DNA from: Erpobdella octoculata
Taxonomy: Eukaryota; Annelida; Clitellata; Hirudinida; Erpobdellidae
Assembly: GCA_963978895.1 (NCBI GenBank)
Contig: OZ022247.1
Coordinates: 15,198,312 to 15,262,311 of the forward strand
Length of the DNA: 64,000 nucleotides
Reading direction: 5' to 3'
How positions within the stretch are numbered: position 1 is the first letter of the stretch; the number at the start of each line of letters is the position of its first letter. A program made the position numbers and the translations under genes. Of the stretch, positions 1-10,390 are shown one piece after another. The notes below the pieces were generated by a model, which was not told the DNA's origin, did not search any database, and saw nothing but the letters and a program-made list of their open reading frames with translations.

Positions 1-141
1 TGGTCACGTGGAAAGCCCTCAGCTCTGTGGGGTCGACGTACTTGACCACTGCTGCGCTTCTGGCATCTCTGCACCTGATAACCAGTAGCACCAGAATAAG
101 TGAGATGAGGATCAGGAAGACTGCAAAGATCCACAGTTTGT
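1..141 (-). CDS. Transmembrane exon of the vWA receptor gene
   Basis: After an acceptor at 143-142 the frame encodes a short lead, then about 20 hydrophobic residues (WIFAVFLILISLILVLLVI), then a basic stop-transfer stretch (RCRDARS) and the start of a cytoplasmic tail. The phase (the first two bases complete the codon begun by the stalk exon) agrees with the exon at 814-263. The exon runs off the window edge. Confidence 0.65.
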
Positions 142-3100
142 CTGTCAAAAGTTAAATTAACTTGAATCTCAATACGGGTTAAAAAACTTAGATTATATAA
201 TTAAAACAGAAAGAAACAACGTATATAAAACATGAATTATTTAAAAAAATTAATATTCGTACTTTCGTACGACCCACCACATGATGTACATTCAGTCTCA
301 GACGGCCTATTGGATTTGCAAGCACAGCAAGTACAACAGTTTGGTGGTGCCGGGGTTGTGGGGATGTCGACCGGAGGTCCTTTTTTAGTTGTAGTACCGG
401 TAACCGACGATGACATTGCAGTTGTTGTACCGGCAGCCGACGATGACAATGCAGTTATAGTACCGGCAACCGACGATGACATTGCAGTTGTTGTACCGGC
501 AGCCGACGATGACAATGCAGTTATAGTACCGGCAACCGACGATGACATTGCAGTTGTTGTACCGGCAGCCGACGATGACAATGCAGTTATAGTACCGGCA
601 ACCGACGATGACATTGCAGTTGTTGTACCGGCAGCCGACGATGACAGTGCAGTTATAGTACCGGCAACCGACGATGACAGTGCAGTTGTAGTACCGGCAA
701 CCGATGGTGTCATTGCAGTTGTGGAAAAAATTGAGGAAGATCTCTTTATTGTAAAGGTGGTGTTTGGCTTTTCAGTTGGTGCAGACTGGCAAGAAACGCA
801 CAATGTCTTGATGGCTGTAAAACAAAATTTTCACCAAAACATGAAATTTTTACTCATATTTAATTACGTTTAAATGCATTTTTATAGCATTAGACTTTAG
901 AGTAATCTAAATTTACGTCTCATTTATCAACATTGCCAGTGGACGTCAATGAAAAAATAACAATTAAATTCAATTATAGCTGGTAACCTTTAAAGAGTTC
1001 AATAGTTGAATTGTTGAGGTCGCAGTAATCGTCGGTCACATGAGCATCCGCCAGAGAGGTCAGGTTCGTGAAGGAGGATGCGTTACCACTTAAAGTCATG
1101 ATGACGTAGGTTTTCCCATGCCTCAGTCTATCTATCTGATTTTTCGTGGGCTTAAGGTCACCCGTCTTCAATGGTCTCTCGAGAAATAACACAATCACCT
1201 TCACAGCGTTTTGTCTGTGTCCGTAGTCAAAATTGAAAAACTTTTCGTGAATAATTTTCAACCCCGAAGACAGTCTGGCATCTTGTCTGTTCTCCTCTAT
1301 CGACTATTTTGAAAAAACAAACATCAAAAATAAATTGGTATACTATCAAAAGAGCGAAAACATAAGGGCGAAAACAAAAAGGCGAACATAAAAGGGCGAA
1401 ACTAAAAAGGGCGAATGCTAAAAAGATCGCACGATAATAAGAGCGGGAATGAAAAGGGCGAAACTAAAAAGAGAGCACGATAAACAAGGCAAACGTCAAA
1501 AAAGCGAAAACATGAAATATTATAATTTATAATTTTACCCACACACTAGCAGCACAAACCAACTTTTTTTCTTCTGCTATCTCGCTTTCACTCTCTCTCC
1601 CTAGTGAAACGCATGGTACGTTATTTTTTGTTCCTCTCTCTTTTTTCTCTCTCACTCTCTGTCTCGCTCTTTCTTTGTCCTTAGTAAAATGCATGTTTCT
1701 TTTTTTCTCATTTTTTCTTTTTTATGTTTCTCTCGTTATAATTTTTTATCTATTGTTTTTTTTGTTTGTCTCTCTTTTCTTTTTTCTATTTGTGTTTTTC
1801 TTCTCTCCCTTTTCCTAAATGATAATGATATTGTGGCGCGGGTGTTTCGAATGTTTAGTAAATATTATAACAGTTAATTGTCTCCTTCTCTTTTTCTTCT
1901 TTCTTTTTCTCTTTTTCTTCCCCTCTCTCTTTCTCTCTCTTTCTCTCTCATAGCTTCCCATGAAGATTCACTCATGTGAATGTTGCAAACACACTAAAAA
2001 CACATTAGTGCCAGATGCCAATGTCACGGTCAAGAAACTTCCTACTAAATTATAGTTCAAGCTTAAATTTATAGATAAGTATTTTGGTACCAATTTGGTT
2101 ATAGGAAAATTTGCTCATTTAAAAACCTATTTAACTCTACAGTTTATGTACAAAAAGTGATGCACAAATTATACCCAGCAGTGGAGAGTTATAACCAAGA
2201 AAAATAATATTATAAACTAGCAGGGCCCGTAGCGGCTTCACTCGCATGAAATTAGAGAGTTTGAACCGTGCATCCATAGTAGAGATCAATTTTTTAGGTC
2301 TCGGCTCGGCCCATCGACAACTTAGCCCAGTCCGTTTTAAAAACCTAAACTCCTGGCCCGGAACAGCCCGTTTGAATTAGGCCCGGCCCATTCTTACAGG
2401 CCTAGAAGTTCTATATACTTGATGAAAAACTTCGGCCCGTCCCACCTTGACTTCAGGTTTGGCCCGGCCCAACTGAAGACCCTAAAATCACTAAAATATC
2501 TATATACTTGGTGAAAAACCTCGGCCTGTCCCACTTTGATTTAAGGTTTGGCCTGGCCCGTGTGAAGACTCTAAAACAATGGCTTGGCCCAACCGGTGAT
2601 AAACTGGACTTAACTACTTTTAACCGGCACAAAACTTCAAAATACTAATTTTTACATTTGTAGCACTTACAGTTTGTGAGTAGCAGTTATTTTGAAATCA
2701 AATAACCCTTATTTCCACCCCACATTTGAAGGTCCTGGAAACCAAATTTTTAAAAAATGTTGAAACACTTATATCATTATTTTTTGAGTAAATACTAAAT
2801 ACTAATTTTGACATCTATAGCATTCACAGTTTTTGAGTAGCAGTTACTTTAAAAACCAAAGAAACCTTTTTCCACCCCACATTTGAGATCATGAAAACCA
2901 AAATTTCATATATCCTTATTTTTAGAGTAGAAACTAAATACTAATTATTACTTTTGTAGCATTTACAGTTTTTGAGTAGCAGTTACTTTAAACACCAAGT
3001 AACCCAATTTTCCACCCCACATTTGAGGTCCTGAAAACCAAATTTTCAAAAAATAGTGAAACACGTATATCATCATTTTTAGAGTAGAAACTAAATACTA

Positions 3101-5192
3101 ATTTTTACTTTTGTAGCATTTACAGTTTTTGAGAATCAGTTACTTTAAAAACCAAATAATCCTATTGTCCAGCCCAAATTTAAGGTCCTGGAAACCAAAT
3201 TTATAAAAAAATGGTGAAACACGTATATCTTTATTTTTAGAATAGAAACTAAATACTAATTTTTAAATTTGTGGTATTTACAGTTTTTGAGTAGCAGTTA
3301 CTTTAAAAAACAAATAACCCTATTTTCCACCCCACATTTGAAGTCCTGGAAATCAAATTTTCAAAAAATGCTAAAACACGTATTTCATTATTTTTGGAGT
3401 AGAAACTAAATGCTAACTTTTACTCCTGTAGCATTAGCAGTTTTTGAGTAGAAGCTACTTTAAAAACCAAATAACCCAATTTTCCAATCCACATTTGAGG
3501 TCCGGGAAACCGAATTTTCAAAAAATGGTAAAACACGTATCTTTTTTTTCTCAAAAAGAATCTATATACCAAATTTCAAAATCTCCTCATTTTTGGTTTT
3601 CGAGATATAAATTGTTTTAGAAAAAAGTTTGTTTTCCAGTTTTTTCCCCTCAGGAGCAAAATTTTCAAAAATCCTTTCTTAGCGGATGTTTACGCTATAA
3701 AAGTAATATAAGTTCCAAATTTCACGTTCCTAGGATGAGGCGTTTAAGCTCGGCGTTGATTATCAGTCAGTCATCTGTCAGTCAGTCAGTCAGTCAGTCA
3801 GTCAGTCAGTCAGGACATGTTCTTTTATATATATAGATTACATTGTTAAATTAAACTTTAATAATACAATAATGGGTTAAAATAACTTTGGACATTTTAA
3901 CTAGGAACAATTTAATCGCGGACATTGTACATAGCGCTAAAAATTGAAAAAAGAAACGCAAATAAAATACACGTTTTATCACTGTTCTGTTGATCATGGA
4001 ACCGAGAGAATGATAGAAAAAACTTTATTTGTTTGTGTGCGTGCCTGAATGAAAAGGAAGGTAAAAGAGAGACTTAATTCGTGCGCGCGTGCGTGCGTGT
4101 GATAGAAAAAGAACCCGGTAATGGCGAGTATCTCAGATGGCTAAATCTAAAATTACTAACGGGGCTGCTCTGAGTTTTTAGAGGTTTTGCCATCATTTTT
4201 CTCTCACCTTTTCCCTCCCTCTGTTTCCTTTCCTTTCCTATTTGTTTTCCCGTTCTCGCACACACGGCCGCTGAATGCCCCGCTGCCACTCGCTCTCCCT
4301 TTCCCGCTCACACTCTCACTCGCTTGCGCAATCCCACTCGCTCTTCCGCTCACGCTTCATTTTTTTTTCTTTTTTTTTTGCCCATAAAACTTTAAATAGA
4401 TTTCTTAAAAATTTATTGAAACATAGATAATACAAACTTATTTTCACCTTTTTTGTGTTCGCTTTTTTTAGTTTCGCCTTTTTCATTTTCGCTCTTATTA
4501 TCGTGCGCTCTTTTTAGCATTCGCCCTTTTTAGTTTCGCTCTTTTGTGTTCGCCCTTTTGTTTTCGCCCTTACGTTTTCGCCCTTTTGATAGTTTTTAAA
4601 TTAAATTTAAAAAAATATGCATAAAACTTCGTACAGTACTACAGTCCTAAATTTATCTATTTTAAATGGAGCATAAATTGCTTTTCTTGCTAAAATATGT
4701 CATACTAAGATAAACCTTTTGTTTCTATCAAAAACCAGCAACTTCGGGATAAGAAAATTATGCACTCAATTCTAAATTCTACGTGGCATCAAATATCTTG
4801 TTTGTACGTAAATTATATTAAAATAAAACATTCCTACGTAAATCACGCTTGATTTGTTCCTGAAATCCTGCAGAAGTGTCGGCCTTGAACCGTAAACAAC
4901 AACTGCCGTGTGAATGGACTGCTCGCTGGAATTCAAACTCTTAGAAAGCTTTTTGACGAAGAAGGAATCACCGAGGCATTTCTTTCTCGACAACACACTG
5001 TCGTAGACTAAAACCACGTTGACTTGACATTCGAAATGACCTAATTTAAGAGCGAAGTTTCGAAATTTTCTTATATTTAGCACCGCCAGAAAAATTTGAA
5101 ATTTGGCAATCACAAATTAAAAAACGAGGAAACTTATAAATGAGCTTTCAACTTACATTCATCAAAGGCGATAAACATGGACACGAGAACAC
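1..5192 (-). CDS. vWA domain, Ser/Thr-rich stalk, single-pass membrane protein (partial gene, 5 exons seen)
   Basis: Exons on the minus strand are 5192-5157, 5040-4838, 1303-988, 814-263 and 141 to beyond base 1. Every junction has AG/GT borders and the phases join without a stop. The predicted chain runs from a hydrophobic stretch (perhaps the end of a signal peptide) through a von Willebrand factor A domain, a Ser/Thr-rich stalk and a Cys-rich knot to a transmembrane helix and a cytoplasmic tail that leaves the window. vWA domains usually bind ligand or matrix through a metal site; here the MIDAS-like motif reads DSVLS instead of DxSxS, so metal binding may be lost. The signal-peptide start exon and the end of the tail are not seen. 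A cell-surface adhesion or recognition receptor is an inference. The largest intron (4837-1304) is almost filled by a long-inverted-repeat element and a nested Helitron. Confidence 0.68.
263..814 (-). CDS. Ser/Thr-rich mucin-like stalk exon
   Basis: This exon has acceptor AG at 816-815 and donor GT at 262-261. It encodes a short Cys-containing lead (CVSCQSAPTEK), then a repeated Ser/Thr/Ala/Gly segment with units such as SSSAAGTTTAMSSSVAGTIT, then a Pro-rich linker and a Cys-rich end (CCTCCACKS, CTSCGG). It is typical of an O-glycosylated spacer between an ectodomain and a membrane anchor. The opposite strand is also open (232-873), because a 66-bp repeat keeps all frames open. Splice signals, phase and the TM exon downstream favour the minus strand. 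Confidence 0.65.
390..720. repeat. 66-bp coding minisatellite (about five units)
   Basis: A 66-bp unit made of two similar 33-bp halves is tandemly repeated with very few differences. It lies wholly inside the stalk exon and each unit adds 22 residues, so the array can change length without breaking the frame. The near identity of the units suggests recent expansion or homogenisation. Confidence 0.85.
988..1303 (-). CDS. Second half of the vWA domain
   Basis: The exon starts after an AG at 1305-1304 and ends at a GT at 987-986. It carries typical late vWA features: an amphipathic helix (SSGLKIIHEKFF), HRQNAVKVIVLFLE for the strand that in canonical domains ends in TDG, and KTYVIMTLSG, a later strand. 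It contains several N-glycosylation sequons (NASS, NLTS, NNST). Its phase 0 start fits the end of the exon at 5040-4838, and its phase 1 end fits the stalk exon. Confidence 0.65.
2640..3560. repeat. Internal ~155-bp tandem array of Helitron family B
   Basis: About six diverged units each carry the words TTTTTGAGTAGCAGTTACTT, CCACCCCACATTTGAGGTCC and AAATACTAATTTTTAC. The same unit recurs inside the related Helitrons at 37.4-38.6 and 40.0-42.6 kb, so the array is part of the family structure, with copy number differing between copies. Confidence 0.75.
3764..3814. repeat. (GTCA)n run near a Helitron 5' end
   Basis: A pure GTCA tetranucleotide run lies about 20 bases inside the 5' terminus of the Helitron. 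It recurs at 37384-37463 and 41470-41545 with different lengths, so it is a variable-length module of this family. Confidence 0.85.
4838..5040 (-). CDS. First half of the vWA domain
   Basis: The frame reads HFECQVNVVLVYDSVLS, the first strand and MIDAS loop of a vWA domain, then a FVKKLSKSL helix and TAVVVYGSRPTLLQDF, matching the second strand. A GT donor follows at 4837-4836. The Asp of the MIDAS motif is present but the next conserved Ser is Val. A short upstream exon (5192-5157, with a strong GTAAGT donor) joins in phase and encodes a hydrophobic lead ending in FDE. Confidence 0.62.
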
Positions 5193-6490
5193 CTATAAAA
5201 TATTTAAAAATACTTATTAATAAAAAGTAATTTAACATTTCATTTGTATTTTACAAAAAAATTAGATTAAGTCTCTGCCTTCAACTCGAATTTTCCGGAT
5301 AATACGCTAATTGCCGTTTATAAACTTGCAATTTGCAAAAAAAGCTACATATGAAAAACTTACAAGCCCTACAGTTCTTAATATTAATGTCTTAAGACTT
5401 CAACAAATACAAATTTACTGCCAAGGTGAATGTAACAATTTAAAACTCCAAATGAATTCTGCTGGCATGGTTGATACACTCAAGACTTCAGTCGTTATAA
5501 AATACTCTGCTGAGCTAAAATTACACGCTAATTAGAACCCTCGTAATTAAAATGTTAACTCTGGTACGACAGATTTTATCACGAATATATTGCTGGAATG
5601 AAAAAGCGTAAAACTTGCAATTCAATGAATTATGCCTCAAAACAAACTGAACCCCCAAGTTATATAACCCAACAATTGTCAAACTCACAGAAAACAGCAA
5701 GCTTCATAATTCAACGATTGACAGGTCGAAAATGTAAACTTTCGGAACGCCTTTCAAAATTTCAATAAACGAAAGCAGACTCTAGAAGACACTTCTTTGC
5801 TTGACCACCTATACTTGCTACTGCCGGGAAATGACTGGCTTGCCTGTAGGTCGAGAGCGAAATAAGACAGTTAAGAAAGAGAACGAAATAAGCGGTATGC
5901 AGCTAGGAGGCTATATAAGTTATCCACATGGAAGAGAAAAATGCTAAAAATATAGAATTATAGCAAAAGTTGATTTCATTTTTCTTGTTAGCTTGTTCTC
6001 CGGAACTGAAAATGTTGAGCGATCATTTTCCGTAGTAAGCAGAATTTGCTACAAATTGCTTCAACAAAAAAAACAATGATCGATCGTTCAGATAACTTGA
6101 CATTTTGACAACATTTAAAAAACAGCTAAAAAACTGTTTGTATTAGATGTAATCAAAACTTTTTCTTATTCTTGATATTACAGCAAATTTATTTTATATA
6201 CCACCAACAGATTTGGATATCAATAAGCTGCATATATTACGTACCAACCAAAACTGAGAGTAACTTAACTTGTTTAATATAATTTTACAAGTTTAAAAAA
6301 ATTGTTAAAACATCTTATTTTCGTAAATTTTGATTTAAAAAAGTAAAAAAAAAAACTCTATGAGGTTGCCTCTTACCTTGAAATTTTAAATCTCTCCATA
6401 AACTCATATGGTCTGGATGAACTGTCGGGACTGTAGTTTTTCTTGTCTTATCGGGAGAAATTTTCATCCAACGACAACGACCAGGGGATA
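5193..6490. other. AT-rich stretch without recognisable genes
   Basis: The only open frames are short and lack splice or family support. It should contain the missing 5' exon(s) and promoter of the vWA receptor gene on the minus strand, but I cannot place them. Confidence 0.4.
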
Positions 6491-6499
6491 GTTGAGGCC

Positions 6500-7984
6500 C
6501 GTTTTAGACCATCGTACGTTTTACGAACACACTTATTTTTGGCGTTGCATAAAATTAAGTCGTAATTTTTTTTCTGTTAAAAGTTTTTTTTTATGTTAAG
6601 AAAGCTTCAATACACTGTATAAAATTTTTTAAATAATTTTTTTATTCATATTAAGTAGTTTAATCTGGGTTAGAATATGAGCATTTTCAAGGTTTTCGAC
6701 CGATATTACTTTAAAAATTTATTATGCTAATTTCATGAGAGTTATCATAACAAAAGTTTGAAATATCGAAAGAAGATGTACTCAAAAGTAAACAGCAACG
6801 TTAATTAAATTTTATTGTGTTTACACTAACCCACAATCTGAACATGTATGAGTCATGCTCGTTCTACGATCGTTGGGCGTATAGAGTACTGAAAGCGAAC
6901 GAGTCGAAACTAGTTTATTCAGCTTATAGGTGTGCAGTGGTTGAATTGGTGATAGTGTTTTTTGTTTAAAAATTTTAAAAAAAGTTTAAAAATAAAAGGC
7001 GTCAAACAGAACGTTTTTTCACGTTGAAAGAAGCTATGTAACTAATTCTTGATGATGATGATAGCATTGAGGTTGACATACTTGTCATTCTTCCGCCCGG
7101 CGCATCAAAATACGTGACTGATGAATAAGCAAATGAGGAAGAAATGTTATTCTTTGTAATATATCCGGGAAGGTAGAAGTTGATTATACTAATGATGGGA
7201 TGGGATTAGACTGTGTCTGTTCTTTGGGTGAAGAAATGTAGGTCGCAAATACGGTCAGTTCAATGCCGCGGCAACCAAAACGCCAAAAACGATTGAAATG
7301 CACTTGAACCAAAAAGAGTCATTTGAATAGCCACTTTTAAAACAGTCTATATATAACGAGTTTGAAACACCACAATGGTGCTTTGCTTGAAAAACCCCTT
7401 ATAGGCTGTTTAGGTTGTTTTATACCGATGAAATGAATTCATGCACGGTTGAAGAAACAAAACGATAGGGAAGATTCAGCAAATGGCCATGGTCATGATC
7501 TGGAAAAGGCGAAAACAGTAGGTCGCTACAAGCTGGAAAATTATGGCAAAACACTGTACATGTGGGCCAAGTGCGGCAAACGACTTCATCGGAATTGTTT
7601 TGGTGCTTTCCGCACACTCATCCGGTTCTGAAACGACTATCATGAACTGCTTGACTGATTTATTGAATGTTAAATTTTTGGATTTTATTGAACTGTGTTA
7701 CTGATAAAGTCAGAAATGTGTTTTTAGCTTTTCTGTTTACAGCCTAAAATTTATATTATAATTGTTTGCGTTGAGAACAAAAAAATTGACTTTTAAACAT
7801 TTTGTCGTTTTCAGTAGTCTATACGACCAACGTTCGAAAAACGAGCATAGTGAATTTTCAAAGTTTTCTTTCAAATAAAAAATAATTAAAAATAAATCTG
7901 TTAAAACATAAGCAAGTAACTTAGAAATAACAAAAAAAAATAATAGAAATCTAATTAATAAAGTTTTGGACCTAAACGGGTTAA
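6500..7984 (+). mobile_element. Decayed piggyBac-like element
   Basis: The left end reads CCCGTTTTAGACC and the right end, reversed, reads TTAACCCGTTTAGG, so the termini are similar and the right side carries the TTAA target typical of piggyBac. Inside, on the plus strand, are an acidic stretch (SIEVDILVILPPGASKYV) near 7050-7125 and a Cys-rich C-terminal piece at 7448-7631. The left TTAA is not exact and most of the transposase is missing, so this is a non-functional remnant. Confidence 0.45.
7449..7631 (+). pseudogene. piggyBac-like transposase C-terminal fragment
   Basis: Sixty codons end in GKTLYMWAKCGKRLHRNCF, which resembles the Cys-rich zinc-binding tail of piggyBac transposases (Cys-x2-Cys then His/Cys pairs, with one Cys replaced by Trp here). 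No DDD catalytic core is found nearby. The start ATG is simply the first Met of the fragment. Confidence 0.45.
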
Positions 7985-8752
7985 ATAAATAATACTATTT
8001 TATTAGCGGATATAATGACGAAAACTTTTAACGTCATAGTAAATATAAACATTCGTTGTTTATTATTTAACGGGATAATATTTTAACGATACGATTTTTC
8101 AATGAAACTTTTCTCTTTTAGAGCCTTTCATAATGTGACGTCACTGCCTTATTAGTAGTAGAAAACAAAGCCTTGCAATGGGTCAGAACTTCATATTAAA
8201 GTTATTAAAACAGCTTGAGTGGCACAGCAAGGTTTTCTTCACCCGGGGACAAGGTCTAACATGCGCTTCTAGAAATTTTCATTTATAATTTATAAATTGT
8301 TATAAAAATAGCTGATGACCATGGGAAAGTCGGTAGTCGTATGTATGTAATGTCAGTATGTCAGTGTTTGACCTTGGCGCGTGAGTGCATATTGTGTGTC
8401 ACTAGGATTTTTTACCCTGTCTGCCAGTAATCAGCTTTTTTTTAGAGGAAAGTGTATAAGGTTTTGGAAAACGTAGATTCAACTTACCAACCTCCACGGT
8501 CATCAGCTGATTTAGGAGCGAAAAATAAGGTCTTGTAGTTTTTTGAAAAAGTTCCTATGACTACACCCAGGTCAGCAGTTATCTTTGGAGTCAAAAGTTA
8601 GGCACCTAGTATGAAAAATTTTGTCCGCCATGGTTTTGTAAACGTTTTGCTCTTCCATGATTTTGCAAAAACGATGGTCCTGGTGGGTTGTATACTATTG
8701 TACAGTATGTTATATAGCTTCAACAAATGCTGCAAAGGCAAAATATAAAATA
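7985..8752. other. No recognisable gene
   Basis: The stretch is AT-rich with a short TATGTATG-like run near 8340. I see no supported coding region or RNA gene. Confidence 0.4.
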
Positions 8753-9060
8753 CTAGCAGGGTGCTCGGCGTTTTTAGAGGGCTTTCTCTCTCGCTCCCAG
8801 TAGCTTTTCCGTTCCCTGTAACTTTCACGCTCCCGAACGCTTTTTTCCCGCTCGCTCAGCTGCTATTCCGTTCCCGCTCATTTTCCAATTCCCCTTTCCG
8901 CTCGCTCTCCTGCCCATTTTCTAATTCCCTTTTCCGCTCATTTTGTGACCGATTGTAATTGTTTTTCGCTATAATTTTCTCCCAATGACTCTCAAGGTGG
9001 TGTGAAAATTTCGCTACGATCGGATGGTGTAGCTATGCATAAAGAACATACATACAGTCA
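8753..9060 (-). mobile_element. Short degenerate Helitron, family A
   Basis: It begins (3' end on the minus strand) with CTAG and a decayed form of the family A hairpin, continues with the purine-rich repeat (pyrimidine-rich on plus), and ends with family A 5' sequence, including the words ATGCATAGCTACACCAT and ATTTTCACACCACC on the minus strand. It is shorter and more diverged than the copies near 24-25 kb, so it is probably an older insertion. Confidence 0.65.
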
Positions 9061-10213
9061 TAATCTCATTTATAGAGTTTTTATGCCAAAATAGAAAATG
9101 AACAAACAAAAACACTTAAACTTTTTATATCAGGCACTCAAATAAAAAAAAATTAATTTCGTTCTCAGTCACAAAACTTAATCCGTTATCAATCATCATT
9201 GCATTTTGTTCTTACATTCCAACATCAAAATGGCCAAAGTTATTAAATCAACTTAAGAAAGCAAAGATCCACAACTTCATGTTTTTTGTTCTTTTGAAGT
9301 TGTTGATCTCCAATAACCTTGTGGAAATATGCAAACAAAGTAGAAGAGAAAAGCTGCTTATGAGAAAGATGACTTGATGCACAAAACGGTTTTATTTGGC
9401 ATAAGAAAAAACAGCTTCAAATCCACAAACATCAAAACCTTCAGATGACAAATCCCATCTGAAAATTCCTCAATATTATTTTCCTAACTAGAGGTTTCTT
9501 TTAAGGTGAAGGTATTTTCATTTCTTTGGAAGGTTGTGAAAATCCAGTAAGATGGCTTCTCCGATTATTTAATAGACACTCCTTTGTAACAAAGAGTTTG
9601 TAAATAGTTATCATTTTCAGTATTATCAACTTAACTCACTGAAATTTTCATCATTTTCTCGACAACTGTGCAAATGCGGTGGAATATGGTAGACATGTTG
9701 CTCAACTGCAAGATTCTATATTAAAAATAGCATATTCAAAATGCACACCACTTCTAAATATATCAACATCTAAATACAGCTAAGAATTTAGCATATCTGT
9801 TACCAACTTTACTGAATTAAGCAAATACAAACAAAATATGCATGTATTAATTAGCTTGCACTGAACTGGAAATGCTCAACAGCTATAAAACTCTGCATAA
9901 ACACATTAAAAAATAAATTGATACAATACTTAATATTTAATTTATTATCATTCCTATTTACACAAATACAGATACTCTATAAGCACAAGTGCACATCTTA
10001 GCAGATAATATCCTTGCAAAATTACCCATTAAGAAATACCCCAATCTTCTTCCACATGTTACATATTGGATGGTGACTTCATTCTACTTTTCTTTCAAAA
10101 ACTCCTTTTTAAGATGTTGTATGCATTCATTTCTCTCACCCATAATTACATTCCAGAGATAACAACACTTTTCAGCTACTTGGCCTATATAGAGTTAATC
10201 TGATTGGTCCTAT
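9061..10213. other. Probable Acinus 3' UTR and intergenic DNA
   Basis: The sequence downstream of the Acinus stop codon on the minus strand is AT-rich and lacks family-supported frames. An AATAAA-type signal on the minus strand occurs near 9940, about 270 bases past the stop, and is a plausible polyadenylation site. Confidence 0.4.
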
Positions 10214-10390
10214 TTAAAATTCTCTTCTTCTGTGGCCCTCTTTTTCATCCGGACCTCTCATTGGACGCTGGCCAACAGCTCTGGCCCTTATTCTTTCTTC
10301 TCGTTCTTCTTCTAACCTTTTCTCTCGTTCTGCACGTCTTTGCATACGTTCTGTCTCAATTTTTTTCACTTGGCTTTCTTTTTCAGCAAT
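10214..10390 (-). CDS. ACIN1: Acinus exon 12: C-terminal charged helix and stop
   Basis: It encodes a Glu/Arg/Lys coiled segment ([20 protein letters not shown]) and ends in RRREF before a TAA. The charged tail after the RSB motif is typical of the family. Confidence 0.88.
   Translation of the reverse strand: MAEKESQVKKIETERMQRRAEREKRLEEEREERIRARAVGQRPMRGPDEKEGHRRREF

Larger units (their letters stand above)
2217..3837 (-). mobile_element. Non-autonomous Helitron, family B, reverse orientation
   Basis: Read on the minus strand it starts TCTATATATATAAAAGAAC next to a host A and ends CTAG next to a host T, the standard Helitron borders. Just inside the 3' end is a GC-rich arm (GCCGCTACGGGC). 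The 5' part has a (TGAC)n run, and the middle is a tandem array with a period of about 150-165 bases containing TTTTTGAGTAGCAGTTACTT. No Rep or helicase reading frame is present. Related copies lie at 37360-38580 and 40012-41570. Confidence 0.82.
1342..4593. mobile_element. Long-terminal-inverted-repeat element with decamer-like repeats
   Basis: The first ~175 bases (1342-1516) and the last ~150 bases (4593-4445, reverse complement) are inverted copies of each other. Both begin ACTATCAAAAG and consist of degenerate units of the type AAAAGGGCGAAAC. The interior is pyrimidine-rich and low in coding potential, and holds a separate Helitron at 2217-3837. I see no transposase and no clear target duplication, so this is a foldback or MITE-like DNA element of unknown superfamily. 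It lies inside an intron of the vWA gene. Confidence 0.6.

Noticed and set aside
232..873. Plus-strand frame with VPATDDDIAVVVPAADDD repeats
   Set aside because: It is the antisense shadow of the stalk exon; the minus strand has matching splice sites, phases and a TM exon.
1348..1516. GGGCGAAAAC-like repeats considered as telomeric repeats
   Set aside because: The units are irregular and form inverted arms of a transposable element rather than a uniform tandem array.
3764..3820. GTCA tetranucleotide blocks considered as a CRISPR-like array
   Set aside because: There are no spacers; it is a simple tandem repeat inside a Helitron in a eukaryotic genome.
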